A stretch of DNA of 62,071 nt from Paraburkholderia bannensis NBRC 103871 (GCF_000685015.1 NZ_BAYA01000020.1:1-62071); one strand, 5' to 3'. Counted from the first letter of the stretch, positions 41,705 to 50,591 are shown. The notes: a model not told the origin generated them from the sequence alone. A program made the numbers and translations.

Positions 41705-42982
41705 ATGAGCGAAACCTGGCAAAGCATCGACACGCGTTCGCTGCGCGGCCTCGCACAAGCCGACCGCATCGCGCCGTCTCTCTACTACGATCCGGCGCTG
41801 TTCGAAGCCGAACTCGAACGCATCTTCTACAAGACGTGGATCTGGGTCGCGCACGAAAGCGAGCTGCCTAATCCCGGCGACTTCCGCACCACCACCATCG
41901 GCCGCCAGCCGGTCATCGTCGTGCGCGACAAGACGGGCGCAATCAACGTCCTGCAGAACCGCTGCCGCCATCGTGGCGCGACGGTTTGCGAGGAGCACAA
42001 GGGAAACGCAAAGGGCTTTACCTGCCCCTATCACAGCTGGTCGTACGCGCTCGACGGCACGCTGCGCGCGCTGCCTTATGGCGACGGCTACGAAGGCGTC
42101 TGCGAAAAGGGTGACCTGCCGCTGGAAAAGCTGCGCGTCGGCGTCTATCAGGGCCTGATTTTCGCGAGCTTCAACGCAGAGATCGAACCGCTCGAAGATT
42201 TCCTGGGCGGCGCGAAGCCGTGGATCGACCTGTTCATGAAGCAAGGCGCGGGCTATCCGGTCAAGGCCAATGGCGAACATAAGTTCCGCTTTAAAGGCAA
42301 CTGGAAAATCCAGCTTGAAAACACGACCGATCTTTATCATTTCCCGGTCGTTCACAAGTCGTGGCTCAAGTCCATCGACGAAGAAACCACGGCGGTCATC
42401 ACGAGCTTCATGACCAGCGACCAGGCCTTTTGCCGCTCGCTCGGCAACGGCCATAGCCTCGCGGTGCTCGTGCCGGAACTCGTCGATCTCGACCAGGACG
42501 ACGGCGCGCCGCTGCCTGAACGTTTCGACGAACTCGCCGCGAAACTGGCGGAAAAGCACACGCCCGAAGAAGTGCGACGGATCGTGCGCTCGCTCATGGG
42601 CGTCGGCTTCAACCTGAACCTGTTCCCGAATCTCGCGCTGTCGATGGCGTTTTTCCGCGTGCTGCGGCCGATTTCCGCCGATGAAACCGAGATCCGGCAC
42701 GTCGCGCTGGGCATGGATGGCGGCCCGGACGAAGCGAATCGCGTACGCCTGCGCATTCACGAACACTTTCAGGGCCCGTTCGGCTTCGGCAGCCCCGACG
42801 ACGCAGAAGCGTGGGAGCGCGTCCAGCGCGGCTCGCATGCAGGCGCGAATACGCCGATTCTCGTCAATCGCGGCCTGAATCGCGAAACGACCGCGCCCAA
42901 TGGCGAAAAAACCGCGCACGCGACCGACGAAACCGGCATGCGCGAAGCTTATGCGCAGTGGCGCAAGATGATGGAGGCATGA
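41705..42982 (+). CDS. iacC: Rieske ring-hydroxylating oxygenase alpha subunit, IacC
   Basis: A 425-residue oxygenase large subunit. The Rieske cluster motifs are CRHRG near residue 87 and CPYHSW near 107. The mononuclear iron site is in ENTTDLYHFPVVH, around residue 206. It belongs to the benzoate/anthranilate dioxygenase-like group. In the iac pathway IacCD with IacF converts the indole-derived aromatic intermediate to catechol. The stop overlaps the beta-subunit start as ATGA. Confidence 0.92.
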   Translation: MSETWQSIDTRSLRGLAQADRIAPSLYYDPALFEAELERIFYKTWIWVAHESELPNPGDFRTTTIGRQPVIVVRDKTGAINVLQNRCRHRGATVCEEHKGNAKGFTCPYHSWSYALDGTLRALPYGDGYEGVCEKGDLPLEKLRVGVYQGLIFASFNAEIEPLEDFLGGAKPWIDLFMKQGAGYPVKANGEHKFRFKGNWKIQLENTTDLYHFPVVHKSWLKSIDEETTAVITSFMTSDQAFCRSLGNGHSLAVLVPELVDLDQDDGAPLPERFDELAAKLAEKHTPEEVRRIVRSLMGVGFNLNLFPNLALSMAFFRVLRPISADETEIRHVALGMDGGPDEANRVRLRIHEHFQGPFGFGSPDDAEAWERVQRGSHAGANTPILVNRGLNRETTAPNGEKTAHATDETGMREAYAQWRKMMEA

Positions 42983-43482
42983 TGGACGACCGCAACAAGT
43001 TGATGTCGCAGGATACGTTTTCGCGCGCGGTGCGCTTCATCTGGCGCGAAGCCGAAATGCTCGATCGCCGCGAATATCGCGAGTGGCTGCAACTGTGGGA
43101 TCCCGAGGGCTTTTACGTCGTGCCGATCGATCCGGCCACGACGGATTTCGCCGCCACGCTGAACTATGCGTATGACGATCAGGAGATGCGCGAAAAACGC
43201 GTGGAGCGTATGACGTCAGGCTACTCCGCTTCCGCATCGGACGCGGCGCGCACAGTGCGCACGGTCTCGCGCTTTACGCTGGCCAGCGACGAGGCGAATG
43301 TCGTCGAAGTGCAATCGGCGCAGATCATCGTGGCCTACAAGCGCTCCGTGCCGACGATTTTCGCCGCGGACTTGACGCATCGAATCCGCTTCGATGGCGA
43401 CGACGAGCCGCGTCTCGTGCAGAAGGTGATCCGGCTGATCGATTCGACGGATGCATTGAACGCGATTGGTTTCCTGCTTTAA
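42979..43482 (+). CDS. iacD: ring-hydroxylating oxygenase beta subunit, IacD
   Basis: A 167-residue small subunit of the alpha3beta3 oxygenase, with a SnoaL/NTF2-like fold (FIWREAEMLDRREYREWLQL, then FYVVPIDPA). It has no cofactor and a structural role. It is translationally coupled to iacC; two consecutive Met codons are at the start. Confidence 0.92.
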   Translation: MMDDRNKLMSQDTFSRAVRFIWREAEMLDRREYREWLQLWDPEGFYVVPIDPATTDFAATLNYAYDDQEMREKRVERMTSGYSASASDAARTVRTVSRFTLASDEANVVEVQSAQIIVAYKRSVPTIFAADLTHRIRFDGDDEPRLVQKVIRLIDSTDALNAIGFLL

Positions 43483-43513
43483 AGCCGCTTTAAAGCCGCT
43501 TCAGAACCTCATC

Positions 43514-43536
43514 GGCCTCGATCATGCATCGAGGCC
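43514..43536 (+). repeat. perfect hairpin between iacD and the tautomerase gene
   Basis: GGCCTCGAT and ATCGAGGCC form a 9-bp stem with a 5-nt loop. There is no T-tract, so it is more likely a processing or stability element than a terminator. It ends 22 nt before the tautomerase ATG. A short duplicated CTTTAAAGCCG precedes it, at the end of iacD. Confidence 0.5.
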
Positions 43537-43558
43537 AACTTCACTTTCGGTCAATTCT

Positions 43559-43945
43559 ATGCCCACGCTTGAAGTGTATTTGCCCGCGGGCCACACCGAG
43601 TCCCGCAAAGCCGCACTCATCGGTGAGCTAACGCAAGCCACGGTCAGCGCCATCGGCGCACCAGCGGACGCCGTGCGCATTCTGCTCAGCGAGCTTGCGG
43701 CCAGCGACTACGGCATAGGCGGTCGCGCGGCTTCCGAAGGCACGCCGCCTGCGTTGCCAGTCATCATCGCGATACTGATTGCGGGCCGCACCGACGAGCA
43801 AAAGCGCGCGCTCATTCACGCGCTCTGCGAGACGGGCGCGGCCGTCCTGGATACACCCATCGACGCCACGCGCGTCATGATCAAAGACATTCCGAATACG
43901 GATTTCGGTCTTGGCGGCAAGACGGCTAAATCGCTTGGCCGTTAG
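43559..43945 (+). CDS. iacY: fused 4-oxalocrotonate tautomerase-like protein (IacY-type)
   Basis: A 128-residue protein made of two tandem 4-OT-like units of about 60 residues. MPTLEVYLPAGHTESRKAAL opens the first and ALPVIIAILIAGRTDEQKRAL the second; only the first has the catalytic N-terminal Pro. The matching SDYGIGG and TDFGLGG ends confirm the internal repeat. In P. phytofirmans a tautomerase-superfamily gene is needed to remove dioxindole-3-acetate during auxin catabolism; this is the counterpart by family and location. The symbol is given on that basis. Confidence 0.82.
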   Translation: MPTLEVYLPAGHTESRKAALIGELTQATVSAIGAPADAVRILLSELAASDYGIGGRAASEGTPPALPVIIAILIAGRTDEQKRALIHALCETGAAVLDTPIDATRVMIKDIPNTDFGLGGKTAKSLGR

Positions 43946-45410
43946 CGAGCGGCAACCAGAACCGGCATTCAAGGCCGCCCGCTTCCACCGGCACGGCGCG
44001 AATCACGCCGCCATGTCGGGCGATGATGCTTTTGCAAAGTGACAGGCCAATGCCGTTTCCCGTTTCCTTCGACGATGAAAAACCGTCGAACAGACGCTCA
44101 TGACCTTCCGAAATGCCGGGGCCGTTGTCGCGCACGAAGACCAACGCCTGGCCTTCGCTCAGGCACGCGCCAATGGTCAAGGTCTTTTTCTCGCCTTGCA
44201 CGCCTTGCATCGCAGCGAGCGCATCGATCGCATTGAAAGCCAGATTGAGCACGACCTGGCCGATCAACACGCGCTCGCACTCGATCAAGAGCGGCTCGTC
44301 GCCTGGCTCGACATGAACGCTCACATCGGCTTCCCGCGCGCGCAACTGCACGAACCACGCGGCTTCGGAAAGGATCGCGCGCAGATCGGCAACCGCGATA
44401 TTCGGGTCGCGTCGCGCCACATATTCGCGCACGCTTTTGATGATCGCGGCGGCATGCTCGGCCTGGCGATCCGCTGCGCGCAGGCCCCAGGTCACCGATT
44501 CGGGCGGCGCGGCCTGCGAAAGCCGCTGGATCGCACCCTCGACGAAATTGCGGATCGCCGCTACGGGCTGGCTCAGCTCGTGCGCAATCGCCATCGCCAT
44601 TTCACCCATCGCGTTGTAGCGGCCCGCGTATTCGAGCATGCGCGCCTCTTCGCGACGCGCCTCTTCGGTTCGCACCACGTCGGTGACGTCGCGAAAGTGA
44701 ATCAGCACGCCACGCAACTCTTCTTCCAGCTCAATGCGTCTGCACGTAACGCGCAGCCAGCGCTCGCCATCGGCACTGCGATAACGGCTTGGCCCGGACG
44801 GCCCGTCAGCGGGCGCCTGCGCGAGTTGCTGCACAAGGCGCGACGCTTCTTCGTCGGCGACGTGATCGACGATTGCACCTGGCGATTCATTGGCAGCGAG
44901 ACCCAACAGGCGCCTGCCCGATTCGCTGATGTACTGGATCCCGGCGACGTCATTGAGCAGCGCCACGCCTTCGCTCAAGTCCTGCATGAATTCGCGCAGC
45001 CGCATTTCGTGCGCGCGCAACTTTCTTTTGATGCCTTCTTCGGCGCTGATGTCGCGAAACTGCACCATCACGACATCGCGCTCTTCCAGATGCACCGTCG
45101 TGGCAATCGCTTCGGAAAGCATGTCGTCGCCGGTGCGCGACCGGTAACACCATTCGTAGACCTGCGGGCCCTGCGTGGCCGACCGGTTCATCGCGGCAAT
45201 GGCCAGTTCGCGATCGTATTTCGGCTCGGGCCGGGTCATGTCGCGCGCTTTCAGCGGAATCAATTCATCCACGCTGAACCCGAGCGCTTCGCACGCAGCC
45301 CGGTTTGCCCAGACGATGGCTTTGCTGTGCGCGTCGTGCAGCAGCACGCACAGCGTCAACGCATCGAGCAATCGGCGGAAATCGGTTTCTACCAGGGACG
45401 TCATGTGCAC
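43926..45410 (-). CDS. iacS: PAS-domain sensor histidine kinase of the iac locus
   Basis: A 494-residue soluble kinase with no membrane helix. Two PAS domains cover about 8-125 and 140-255 (LCVLLHDAHSKAIVWANRAA; GVALLNDVAGIQYISESGR). Then come the H-box AIAHELSQPVAAIRNFVEG, the N-box NLAFNAIDAL and the G-boxes VRDNGPGISEG and GNGIGLSLC. FixL/TodS-like architecture fits cytoplasmic sensing of an aromatic ligand. Its partner is probably the FixJ-type regulator at 49799. A two-component system responding to auxin is described in P. phytofirmans. The start is GTG at 45410 or ATG at 45404. Its 3' end overlaps the convergent tautomerase gene. Confidence 0.88.
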   Translation of the reverse strand: MHMTSLVETDFRRLLDALTLCVLLHDAHSKAIVWANRAACEALGFSVDELIPLKARDMTRPEPKYDRELAIAAMNRSATQGPQVYEWCYRSRTGDDMLSEAIATTVHLEERDVVMVQFRDISAEEGIKRKLRAHEMRLREFMQDLSEGVALLNDVAGIQYISESGRRLLGLAANESPGAIVDHVADEEASRLVQQLAQAPADGPSGPSRYRSADGERWLRVTCRRIELEEELRGVLIHFRDVTDVVRTEEARREEARMLEYAGRYNAMGEMAMAIAHELSQPVAAIRNFVEGAIQRLSQAAPPESVTWGLRAADRQAEHAAAIIKSVREYVARRDPNIAVADLRAILSEAAWFVQLRAREADVSVHVEPGDEPLLIECERVLIGQVVLNLAFNAIDALAAMQGVQGEKKTLTIGACLSEGQALVFVRDNGPGISEGHERLFDGFSSSKETGNGIGLSLCKSIIARHGGVIRAVPVEAGGLECRFWLPLANGQAI

Positions 45411-45451
45411 GGTTCTCTCAAACGAGCCACATCGCTCATGCGCAACGATAG

Positions 45452-45489
45452 CACCGGCTGTTTACCGGTGGAACCTGAAGATTTCTTTA
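45452..45489. promoter_or_regulatory. dyad plus CTGAAGATTTCTTTA upstream of iacA and iacS
   Basis: CACCGG-N7-CCGGTG (45452-45470) is followed by CTGAAGATTTCTTTA (45475-45489). A near-identical 15-mer (13 of 15) plus a different dyad lie between the response-regulator gene and iacG. It is a candidate site for the FixJ-type regulator. Confidence 0.45.
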
Positions 45490-45654
45490 GGGAGACGCAG
45501 GATTTCACCCATGTTTGCAGCCTGCGCCCCAATTGCTGGCCAATTTTGTCGTTCCTAGACTGAACTACAAATCGGACGAGTCGCTTTCCGGCAGGTAAGC
45601 AGCGCCCGCATCACAACGTCAACCACTTGCCGCCCACTCTTCAGGAGATGCTTC

Positions 45655-46854
45655 ATGCGCGCTACCGCGACCGCTATTTCGCCACAGGCCGGCCATTTCC
45701 CGGCTTCGCTGCAAGCCTGTGCCAACGACCGCCTGACGCTGGACGAGCTTGTCGAGGTCATCGTGGCGCGCCGCGATGAGTTCGAGCGGCTCTCGCACGT
45801 ACCGCGCGACGTGATCGACATGTTCAAGCGCGTGGGCATCTATCGCGCCGCCACGCCGAAGCGCTTTGGCGGCGACGCACGGCCGCCCGCCGAATTCCTG
45901 CGCATGATCGAGCGCATCGCCACCGCCGACGGCTCGGCCGCCTGGGTCGCGAGCTTCGGCTCGGCGAACATCTACCTGGCCGCGCTGCCCCTTGAAACGC
46001 AGGCGAAAATCTATGCGACGGGCCCCGACCAGGCATTCGGCGCGGGGCTTTTTCCCGTGCAGAAAGTGCAGCCAGCTGAAGGCGGCGGCTGGCTCGTCGA
46101 AGGCACGTGGAAATTCGCGAGCGGCTGCAAGGGCGCGGACTGGCTGGGCGTCGGCATCGATACCGGCGCGAACGATGGCGGCGCGCCGGGCAAGCCGCGC
46201 ACCGCGGTCTTTCGCGCCTCCGATATCGAAATCGTCGAGAACTGGAGCGTCGTCGGCATGCAGGGCACCGGCAGCCACGACCTGCGCCTCAAAGGCGCGG
46301 TGGTATCGGACGAATGGACGTTCGTGCGCGGCGGCCCCGCCACCGTCGACGAGCCGCTCTATCGCTACCCGACCGTGGCCTACGCCGCCCAAGTGCTGGC
46401 CGTCGTCAACCTGGGCCTCGCACGCGCCGCGCTCGACGTCGCCAACCAGATGTCGGGCGGCCGCCGCACGACCACCGGTGCACCACAGCTTGCGGATCGC
46501 GCGTATTACCGCATCGAGCTTGCCAAAGCCGAGGCGCAACTGCGCTCCACGCGCGCGTTCTTCTACGAAGCCACAGAAAGCGTGTGGGAATCGATTGCGG
46601 CGGGCAACAGCGCGACGCCCGACCAGGTGAGCCTGCTGCGTCTGGCCGCCACCCAGACCGCACGCGAAGGCGCTGACGTCGTCATGCGCGCCTACCGGCT
46701 GGGCGGCACGATGGCGATCTACCGCACACACCCGCTCCAGCGCCTTCTGCGCGACGCGATTGTCGTCACGCAGCACGCGTTTCTTGCCGAAGGCAATTAC
46801 GACGGCGCGGGCGCCGTGTTCGTCGGCGTGCCGCCGATTCCCGGTTATCTGTAA
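45655..46854 (+). CDS. iacA: acyl-CoA dehydrogenase-fold indole(acetate) monooxygenase, IacA
   Basis: A 399-residue group-D flavin monooxygenase of the acyl-CoA dehydrogenase fold. Examples are ATPKRFGGDARPPAEFLRMI near residue 68, EGTWKFASGCKGADWLGVG and the WSVVGMQGTGSHDLRL strand. It uses reduced flavin supplied by IacG to oxygenate the indole ring of IAA, the first step of the pathway; homologues often make indigo from indole. It has CAGGAG upstream of ATG and leads the iacA-B-I-H-E operon. Confidence 0.9.
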   Translation: MRATATAISPQAGHFPASLQACANDRLTLDELVEVIVARRDEFERLSHVPRDVIDMFKRVGIYRAATPKRFGGDARPPAEFLRMIERIATADGSAAWVASFGSANIYLAALPLETQAKIYATGPDQAFGAGLFPVQKVQPAEGGGWLVEGTWKFASGCKGADWLGVGIDTGANDGGAPGKPRTAVFRASDIEIVENWSVVGMQGTGSHDLRLKGAVVSDEWTFVRGGPATVDEPLYRYPTVAYAAQVLAVVNLGLARAALDVANQMSGGRRTTTGAPQLADRAYYRIELAKAEAQLRSTRAFFYEATESVWESIAAGNSATPDQVSLLRLAATQTAREGADVVMRAYRLGGTMAIYRTHPLQRLLRDAIVVTQHAFLAEGNYDGAGAVFVGVPPIPGYL

Positions 46855-46907
46855 AGCGCCCGCTTTGCAGTTTCATACATTAATTCGAACTACCCAGGAT
46901 CCATTCG

Positions 46908-47279
46908 ATGAATTCCGCCAATAAATTCCCCCTGCGCGTCCTCTTTTGCTGCGGCGTCACGCAGAACTTCTTCGATCTGCCGCGCGAACAGATCAGCACC
47001 GTCTGGCAGGCATACGGCCGGATGCTGGCCGCCATCGAAGCCATGGAAGGCGTGCGCGTACTGGGCATCATGGACGACGATCGACTCGTGGTCGGCCAGT
47101 CGGACGGCGCGCCGTGGACGTTCTACATCATGGCTGACGTGGTGGACTTCGACACCGTCACCGCCGTGTGCAATCTCTATCGCACGACCACGGTCGGCGA
47201 ATACAACCTCTGGCGCTACGGCAAGATCGAAGCTCGCGTTGGGCGCGAACTGGTCGTGCCGCCCGCAACGAACGCGTGA
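46908..47279 (+). CDS. iacB: IacB, small protein of unknown biochemical role
   Basis: A 123-residue protein, always found with iacA in auxin-degrading loci. LRVLFCCGVTQNFFDLPREQ opens it and VGEYNLWRYGKIEARVGREL closes it; the alternation of strands and helices suggests a small alpha/beta (dimeric-barrel-like) fold, which is my inference. AGGA lies 8 nt before ATG. It has been linked to later steps after oxygenation, but its reaction is not settled to my knowledge. Confidence 0.82.
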   Translation: MNSANKFPLRVLFCCGVTQNFFDLPREQISTVWQAYGRMLAAIEAMEGVRVLGIMDDDRLVVGQSDGAPWTFYIMADVVDFDTVTAVCNLYRTTTVGEYNLWRYGKIEARVGRELVVPPATNA

Positions 47280-47288
47280 GTTCGCACC

Positions 47289-47828
47289 ATGAGCGACACT
47301 GACGCACGTATCGCGGCACTGGAAGCGCGGCTCGCCGAACTTGAAGCGGAGCGCGCCGTGCGCCGCACGTTCACGCGCTATATGGCGCTGTGCGACGTGC
47401 CCGCCACGATGCTCGAAGGCGAATCGCTGGGCGCGCTATTCACCGACGACGCCATCTGGGAAGGCGTCGGCACACATTACGCGCAAACCTTCGGGCGCTC
47501 GCGTGGCCGCGCGCAGATTGTCGCCATGCTGTCGCGCTATTTGCCGCCCACCGCGCATTTCACGACCAATGTGCATTTCGTCACCTCCGAAACCATCGAT
47601 GTGAATGGCCTGCAGGCGTGCGGGCGCTGGATCATGATGCAGGCCTCAGGTTATGTCGATGGCCATGCGGAATTGATCGGCGCGAGGCTCGTGGTCGATT
47701 TTGTGCCTTCGGCTAACGGCGTGGACTGGCAGATTGCGCATTTCCGCACGGAACGCCTTTTCGACGCGCCGTGGTCGGTCAATCCACGCGCGGCCCTTCT
47801 TCCGCCAGAGCAGGAGCTGTCAGCATGA
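47289..47828 (+). CDS. iacI: IacI, SnoaL-like protein
   Basis: A 179-residue protein with a coiled-coil start (IAALEARLAELEAERAVRR) and a SnoaL_4/NTF2-like domain (LCDVPATMLEGESLGALFTD and IAHFRTERLFDAPWSV). SnoaL folds host cyclases, hydratases or isomerases without cofactors. It is 9 nt after iacB and coupled to iacH by ATGA. It probably acts on an early oxygenated indole intermediate. Confidence 0.82.
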   Translation: MSDTDARIAALEARLAELEAERAVRRTFTRYMALCDVPATMLEGESLGALFTDDAIWEGVGTHYAQTFGRSRGRAQIVAMLSRYLPPTAHFTTNVHFVTSETIDVNGLQACGRWIMMQASGYVDGHAELIGARLVVDFVPSANGVDWQIAHFRTERLFDAPWSVNPRAALLPPEQELSA

Positions 47829-48958
47829 GCACGTTGCTTCAGCAATTTTCATTGGGCGGCCACGGCGCCGCCAGTCCTACGATCGTCATCAAGGACTCAA
47901 TCGACATCGCGGGTTATCGAACCACTGGTGCGAGCCGCGCATTGGCCGATGTTGCACCGGCCCGTCAGCACGCCGAGGTTGTGCAGCGCCTGCTCGACCA
48001 CGGCTGGCACATTGTCGGCAAAGCCAATATGCACGAGCTGGCGTTCGGCATGACGGGCATGAATGCCTTTACCGGCACGCCGATCAATCCGCAGGACGCT
48101 ACGCGCATTCCTGGCGGATCGTCCAGCGGCTCCGCAGCCGCCGTCGGTGCACGCCTGGCCGATGCCGCGCTTGGCACCGACACCGGCGGATCGATACGCG
48201 GCCCTGCTGCCTGTTGCGGCGTGATCGGGCTGAAGCCGACCTTTGGGCGCGTGTCGCGGGTTGGCGCTGCACCTGCAACCAGCACGCTGGATTGCGTCGG
48301 CCCATTTGCGCGTGAGATGCGGACGATCGTAGCGGCGATGACGGCAATCAGCCCGCAATTCGACCTTTCCATTGCCACAAGCAAAGCGAACGATACGCGC
48401 GTTGGCATCGTGCGGGCCGAAGCGCGACAAGACATTGCGCAAGCCGTCGAACTCGCCGTGCGCAACGCGGACTTTGCATTGGAACATATCGATCTGCCCG
48501 GGCTCGCCGACGCTTTCACTGCGGGTCTTTCGATTATTAATCGCGAAACGTCGGCGGCATTTGGACATCTGGTCGAAACCGGCCATCTCCAGCCCGATCT
48601 CGAAGCGAGATTACGCGCCGCGGCCAATACAAGCCATCAGGACGTCGAGAACGCCGAGCGCGTGAGAGCGCAGTTCACCCAGGCCGTCGATCATGCGCTG
48701 GAAACCGTCGACGTGCTGGTCATGCCGACACTGCCGGACTTTCCGGTCACGCTGGAGCAGGCGCGCAACGGCCCGTCGGTCATCGCGATGTCGTCGCTGA
48801 TCCGGCCATTCAATTTGAGCGGCCATCCCGCGTTGAGCCTGCCGATTCCCGTGAAAAACACGACACTCAAGGCCGGCCTGCAAATCATCGGCCGACATGG
48901 CGCGGACGAACAGGTCTGCGCCGTGGCGTCCCGCATCGAAGCGGCGCTGTCCGCCTGA
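47825..48958 (+). CDS. iacH: amidase-family hydrolase IacH
   Basis: A 377-residue amidase-signature enzyme. The catalytic Lys is in IVIKDSIDIAGYRTTG, the Ser-cisSer region is PGGSSSGSAAAVGARL, and the nucleophile Ser is in GTDTGGSIRGPAACCG. It likely hydrolyses the lactam or an amide-type intermediate of the opened indole ring. The ATG is inside the iacI stop. Confidence 0.88.
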   Translation: MSTLLQQFSLGGHGAASPTIVIKDSIDIAGYRTTGASRALADVAPARQHAEVVQRLLDHGWHIVGKANMHELAFGMTGMNAFTGTPINPQDATRIPGGSSSGSAAAVGARLADAALGTDTGGSIRGPAACCGVIGLKPTFGRVSRVGAAPATSTLDCVGPFAREMRTIVAAMTAISPQFDLSIATSKANDTRVGIVRAEARQDIAQAVELAVRNADFALEHIDLPGLADAFTAGLSIINRETSAAFGHLVETGHLQPDLEARLRAAANTSHQDVENAERVRAQFTQAVDHALETVDVLVMPTLPDFPVTLEQARNGPSVIAMSSLIRPFNLSGHPALSLPIPVKNTTLKAGLQIIGRHGADEQVCAVASRIEAALSA

Positions 48959-48993
48959 TCGTTGCACGCACATCCTTTCTGGAGATCATCCCT

Positions 48994-49737
48994 ATGACAT
49001 CAAGAGTCGCCGTCGTGACAGGCGCAGCCCGAGGCCTGGGCGCGACTATCGCCGCAAAATTCCATGCGGCAGGCTATCGCGTCGCCCTGGCCGACCTCGC
49101 GCTCGACGCCGCGCGTGAAGTCGCCGCGTCGCTCAGCCCCGATGGATCGAGCGCTTTCGCCGTGCCGCTGGACGTGACCTCGAAGCCGGATTTCGATAGC
49201 GCCTTGAAAACCGTGGTCACGCGCTGGGGCCAGGTCGATGCGCTCATCAATAACGCAGGCGCATCGAAGGTCGTGCCCGTCATGGAAATTACCGGCGAGC
49301 AATTCGATCAGGTCATCAATGTCAATCTGAAGAGCGTGCTATTTGGCTGCCAGGTGTTCGGCCAGTATTTTGCCGACCGGGGCGAGGGCCGCATCGTCAA
49401 TATCGCTTCGCTGGCGGGACAGAATGGCGGCTCGGCGACGGGCGCGCATTACGCCGCCGCGAAAGGCGGCACGCTCACGCTGACCAAAGTGTTTGCACGC
49501 GACCTGGCCGCCAAAGGCGTGACTGTCAACGCCATTTCGCCCGGCCCGCTCGACCTGCCCATCGTTCACGAGAGCGTGCCCGCGGACAAGCTCGACAAGG
49601 TCATTGCGGGGATTCCGGTGGGTCGGCTCGGCAATGCCGACTATGTCGCCGATGTGGCGATACTGCTGGCCTCAGGCCAGGCGTACTTCGCGAACGGCGC
49701 CTGCTGGGACGTGAACGGCGGCCTGTATATGCGCTAA
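48994..49737 (+). CDS. iacE: short-chain dehydrogenase IacE
   Basis: A 247-residue classical SDR. The cofactor motif is TGAARGLGATIA, NNAG follows at about residue 87, Ser is in NIASLAGQN, and the catalytic YAAAK is near 155. In the iac pathway it acts on the product of IacA, leading to dioxindole- or oxindole-type acetates. GGAGAT lies upstream of ATG. It is last in the operon; a strong terminator follows. Confidence 0.9.
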   Translation: MTSRVAVVTGAARGLGATIAAKFHAAGYRVALADLALDAAREVAASLSPDGSSAFAVPLDVTSKPDFDSALKTVVTRWGQVDALINNAGASKVVPVMEITGEQFDQVINVNLKSVLFGCQVFGQYFADRGEGRIVNIASLAGQNGGSATGAHYAAAKGGTLTLTKVFARDLAAKGVTVNAISPGPLDLPIVHESVPADKLDKVIAGIPVGRLGNADYVADVAILLASGQAYFANGACWDVNGGLYMR

Positions 49738-49754
49738 CCGCGTTGTATTTCCGG

Positions 49755-49785
49755 TTTTATCAGCCGCGCGATGCGGCTGATAAAA
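49755..49785. terminator. bidirectional terminator between iacE and iacR2
   Basis: TTTTATCAGCCGC and GCGGCTGATAAAA form a perfect 13-bp stem around GCGAT, with T/A tracts on both sides. It separates the convergent iacE and response-regulator genes. Confidence 0.88.
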
Positions 49786-49798
49786 CATCCCGCCCCGA

Positions 49799-50434
49799 TC
49801 AAATCTTCTCCGCGCCGTCGTCTGGATTCCAGACGGCGACCACGTCGCGCACGAGCATCGCAATCGATTCGGCACCCAGCTTGTCCTTGATGCTCGCACG
49901 ATGCACGTCCACCGTCTTGACGCTGATTTCCAGATCCGCGGCAATGCGTTTGCTGCCCTTTCCATCGATCACGCCGCGCAGCACTTCCTTCTCGCGCGCC
50001 GTCAACGACTCGATTCTCTGCCGCAATTCGCTGCGCTTCATTTCGGCGGCATGCCGCTGGCCCGCGATCTTGAGCGCGCGCTGGACGCGGTCGAGCATCT
50101 GCTGCGAGTTATAGGGCTTCTCGACGAAATCGATCGCGCCATTCTGCATCGCGCGTACCGACATGGGAATATCGCCATGCCCGCTGACGAAAATAATCGG
50201 CAGTGTGGCGCCGCGCCGGTTCAATTCGAACTGGACATCGAAACCGCTGCGCTCGGGCATGCGAACGTCGAGGATCAGGCAAGCCGGCGTCTTCGCATCG
50301 AATGCCGCGAGGAATTCCGCCGCGCTGCCAAATCCTTGCGACTGGATCCCCACCGAATCGAGCAGCCACGCAAGCGAGGTACGCATGCCGCTATCGTCGT
50401 CGACGATATAAACGACCTGAGCAGGCACCGTCAT
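49799..50434 (-). CDS. iacR2: FixJ/LuxR-type response regulator of the iac locus
   Basis: A 211-residue regulator. The receiver has VYIVDDDSGMRTS, the phospho-acceptor in CLILDVRMPERSG and the Lys in FVEKPYNSQQML. The C-terminal LuxR helix-turn-helix is SLTAREKEVLRGVIDGKGSK, then EISVKTVDVHR. The ATG at 50434 has GGAGAGA upstream. It is the likely partner of the PAS kinase at 43926, with iacA to iacE between the two. A two-component pair responding to auxin is known in P. phytofirmans. Confidence 0.88.
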   Translation of the reverse strand: MTVPAQVVYIVDDDSGMRTSLAWLLDSVGIQSQGFGSAAEFLAAFDAKTPACLILDVRMPERSGFDVQFELNRRGATLPIIFVSGHGDIPMSVRAMQNGAIDFVEKPYNSQQMLDRVQRALKIAGQRHAAEMKRSELRQRIESLTAREKEVLRGVIDGKGSKRIAADLEISVKTVDVHRASIKDKLGAESIAMLVRDVVAVWNPDDGAEKI

Positions 50435-50522
50435 CTGCTCTCTCCACAATAAGTTAATGCCCAGAAAATGAGGCGTAGAAAGAGCCTCCTGCTATCGTGC
50501 CATCCTATCTGATCAAAATGCG

Positions 50523-50591
50523 CCTGGTAACCAGGTATTGCGCTTAGGTGATGAATAGCGCGCCCCGCGCGACACGCTGAAGAAATCTTTA
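50523..50591. promoter_or_regulatory. dyad plus CTGAAGAAATCTTTA upstream of iacG and iacR2
   Basis: CCTGGT-A-ACCAGG (50523-50535) is followed by CTGAAGAAATCTTTA (50577-50591), which matches the element upstream of iacA at 13 of 15 positions. GCGCTTAGG also occurs twice in this region (near 50540 and 50609). It is a candidate control site shared by two iac transcripts. Confidence 0.45.
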
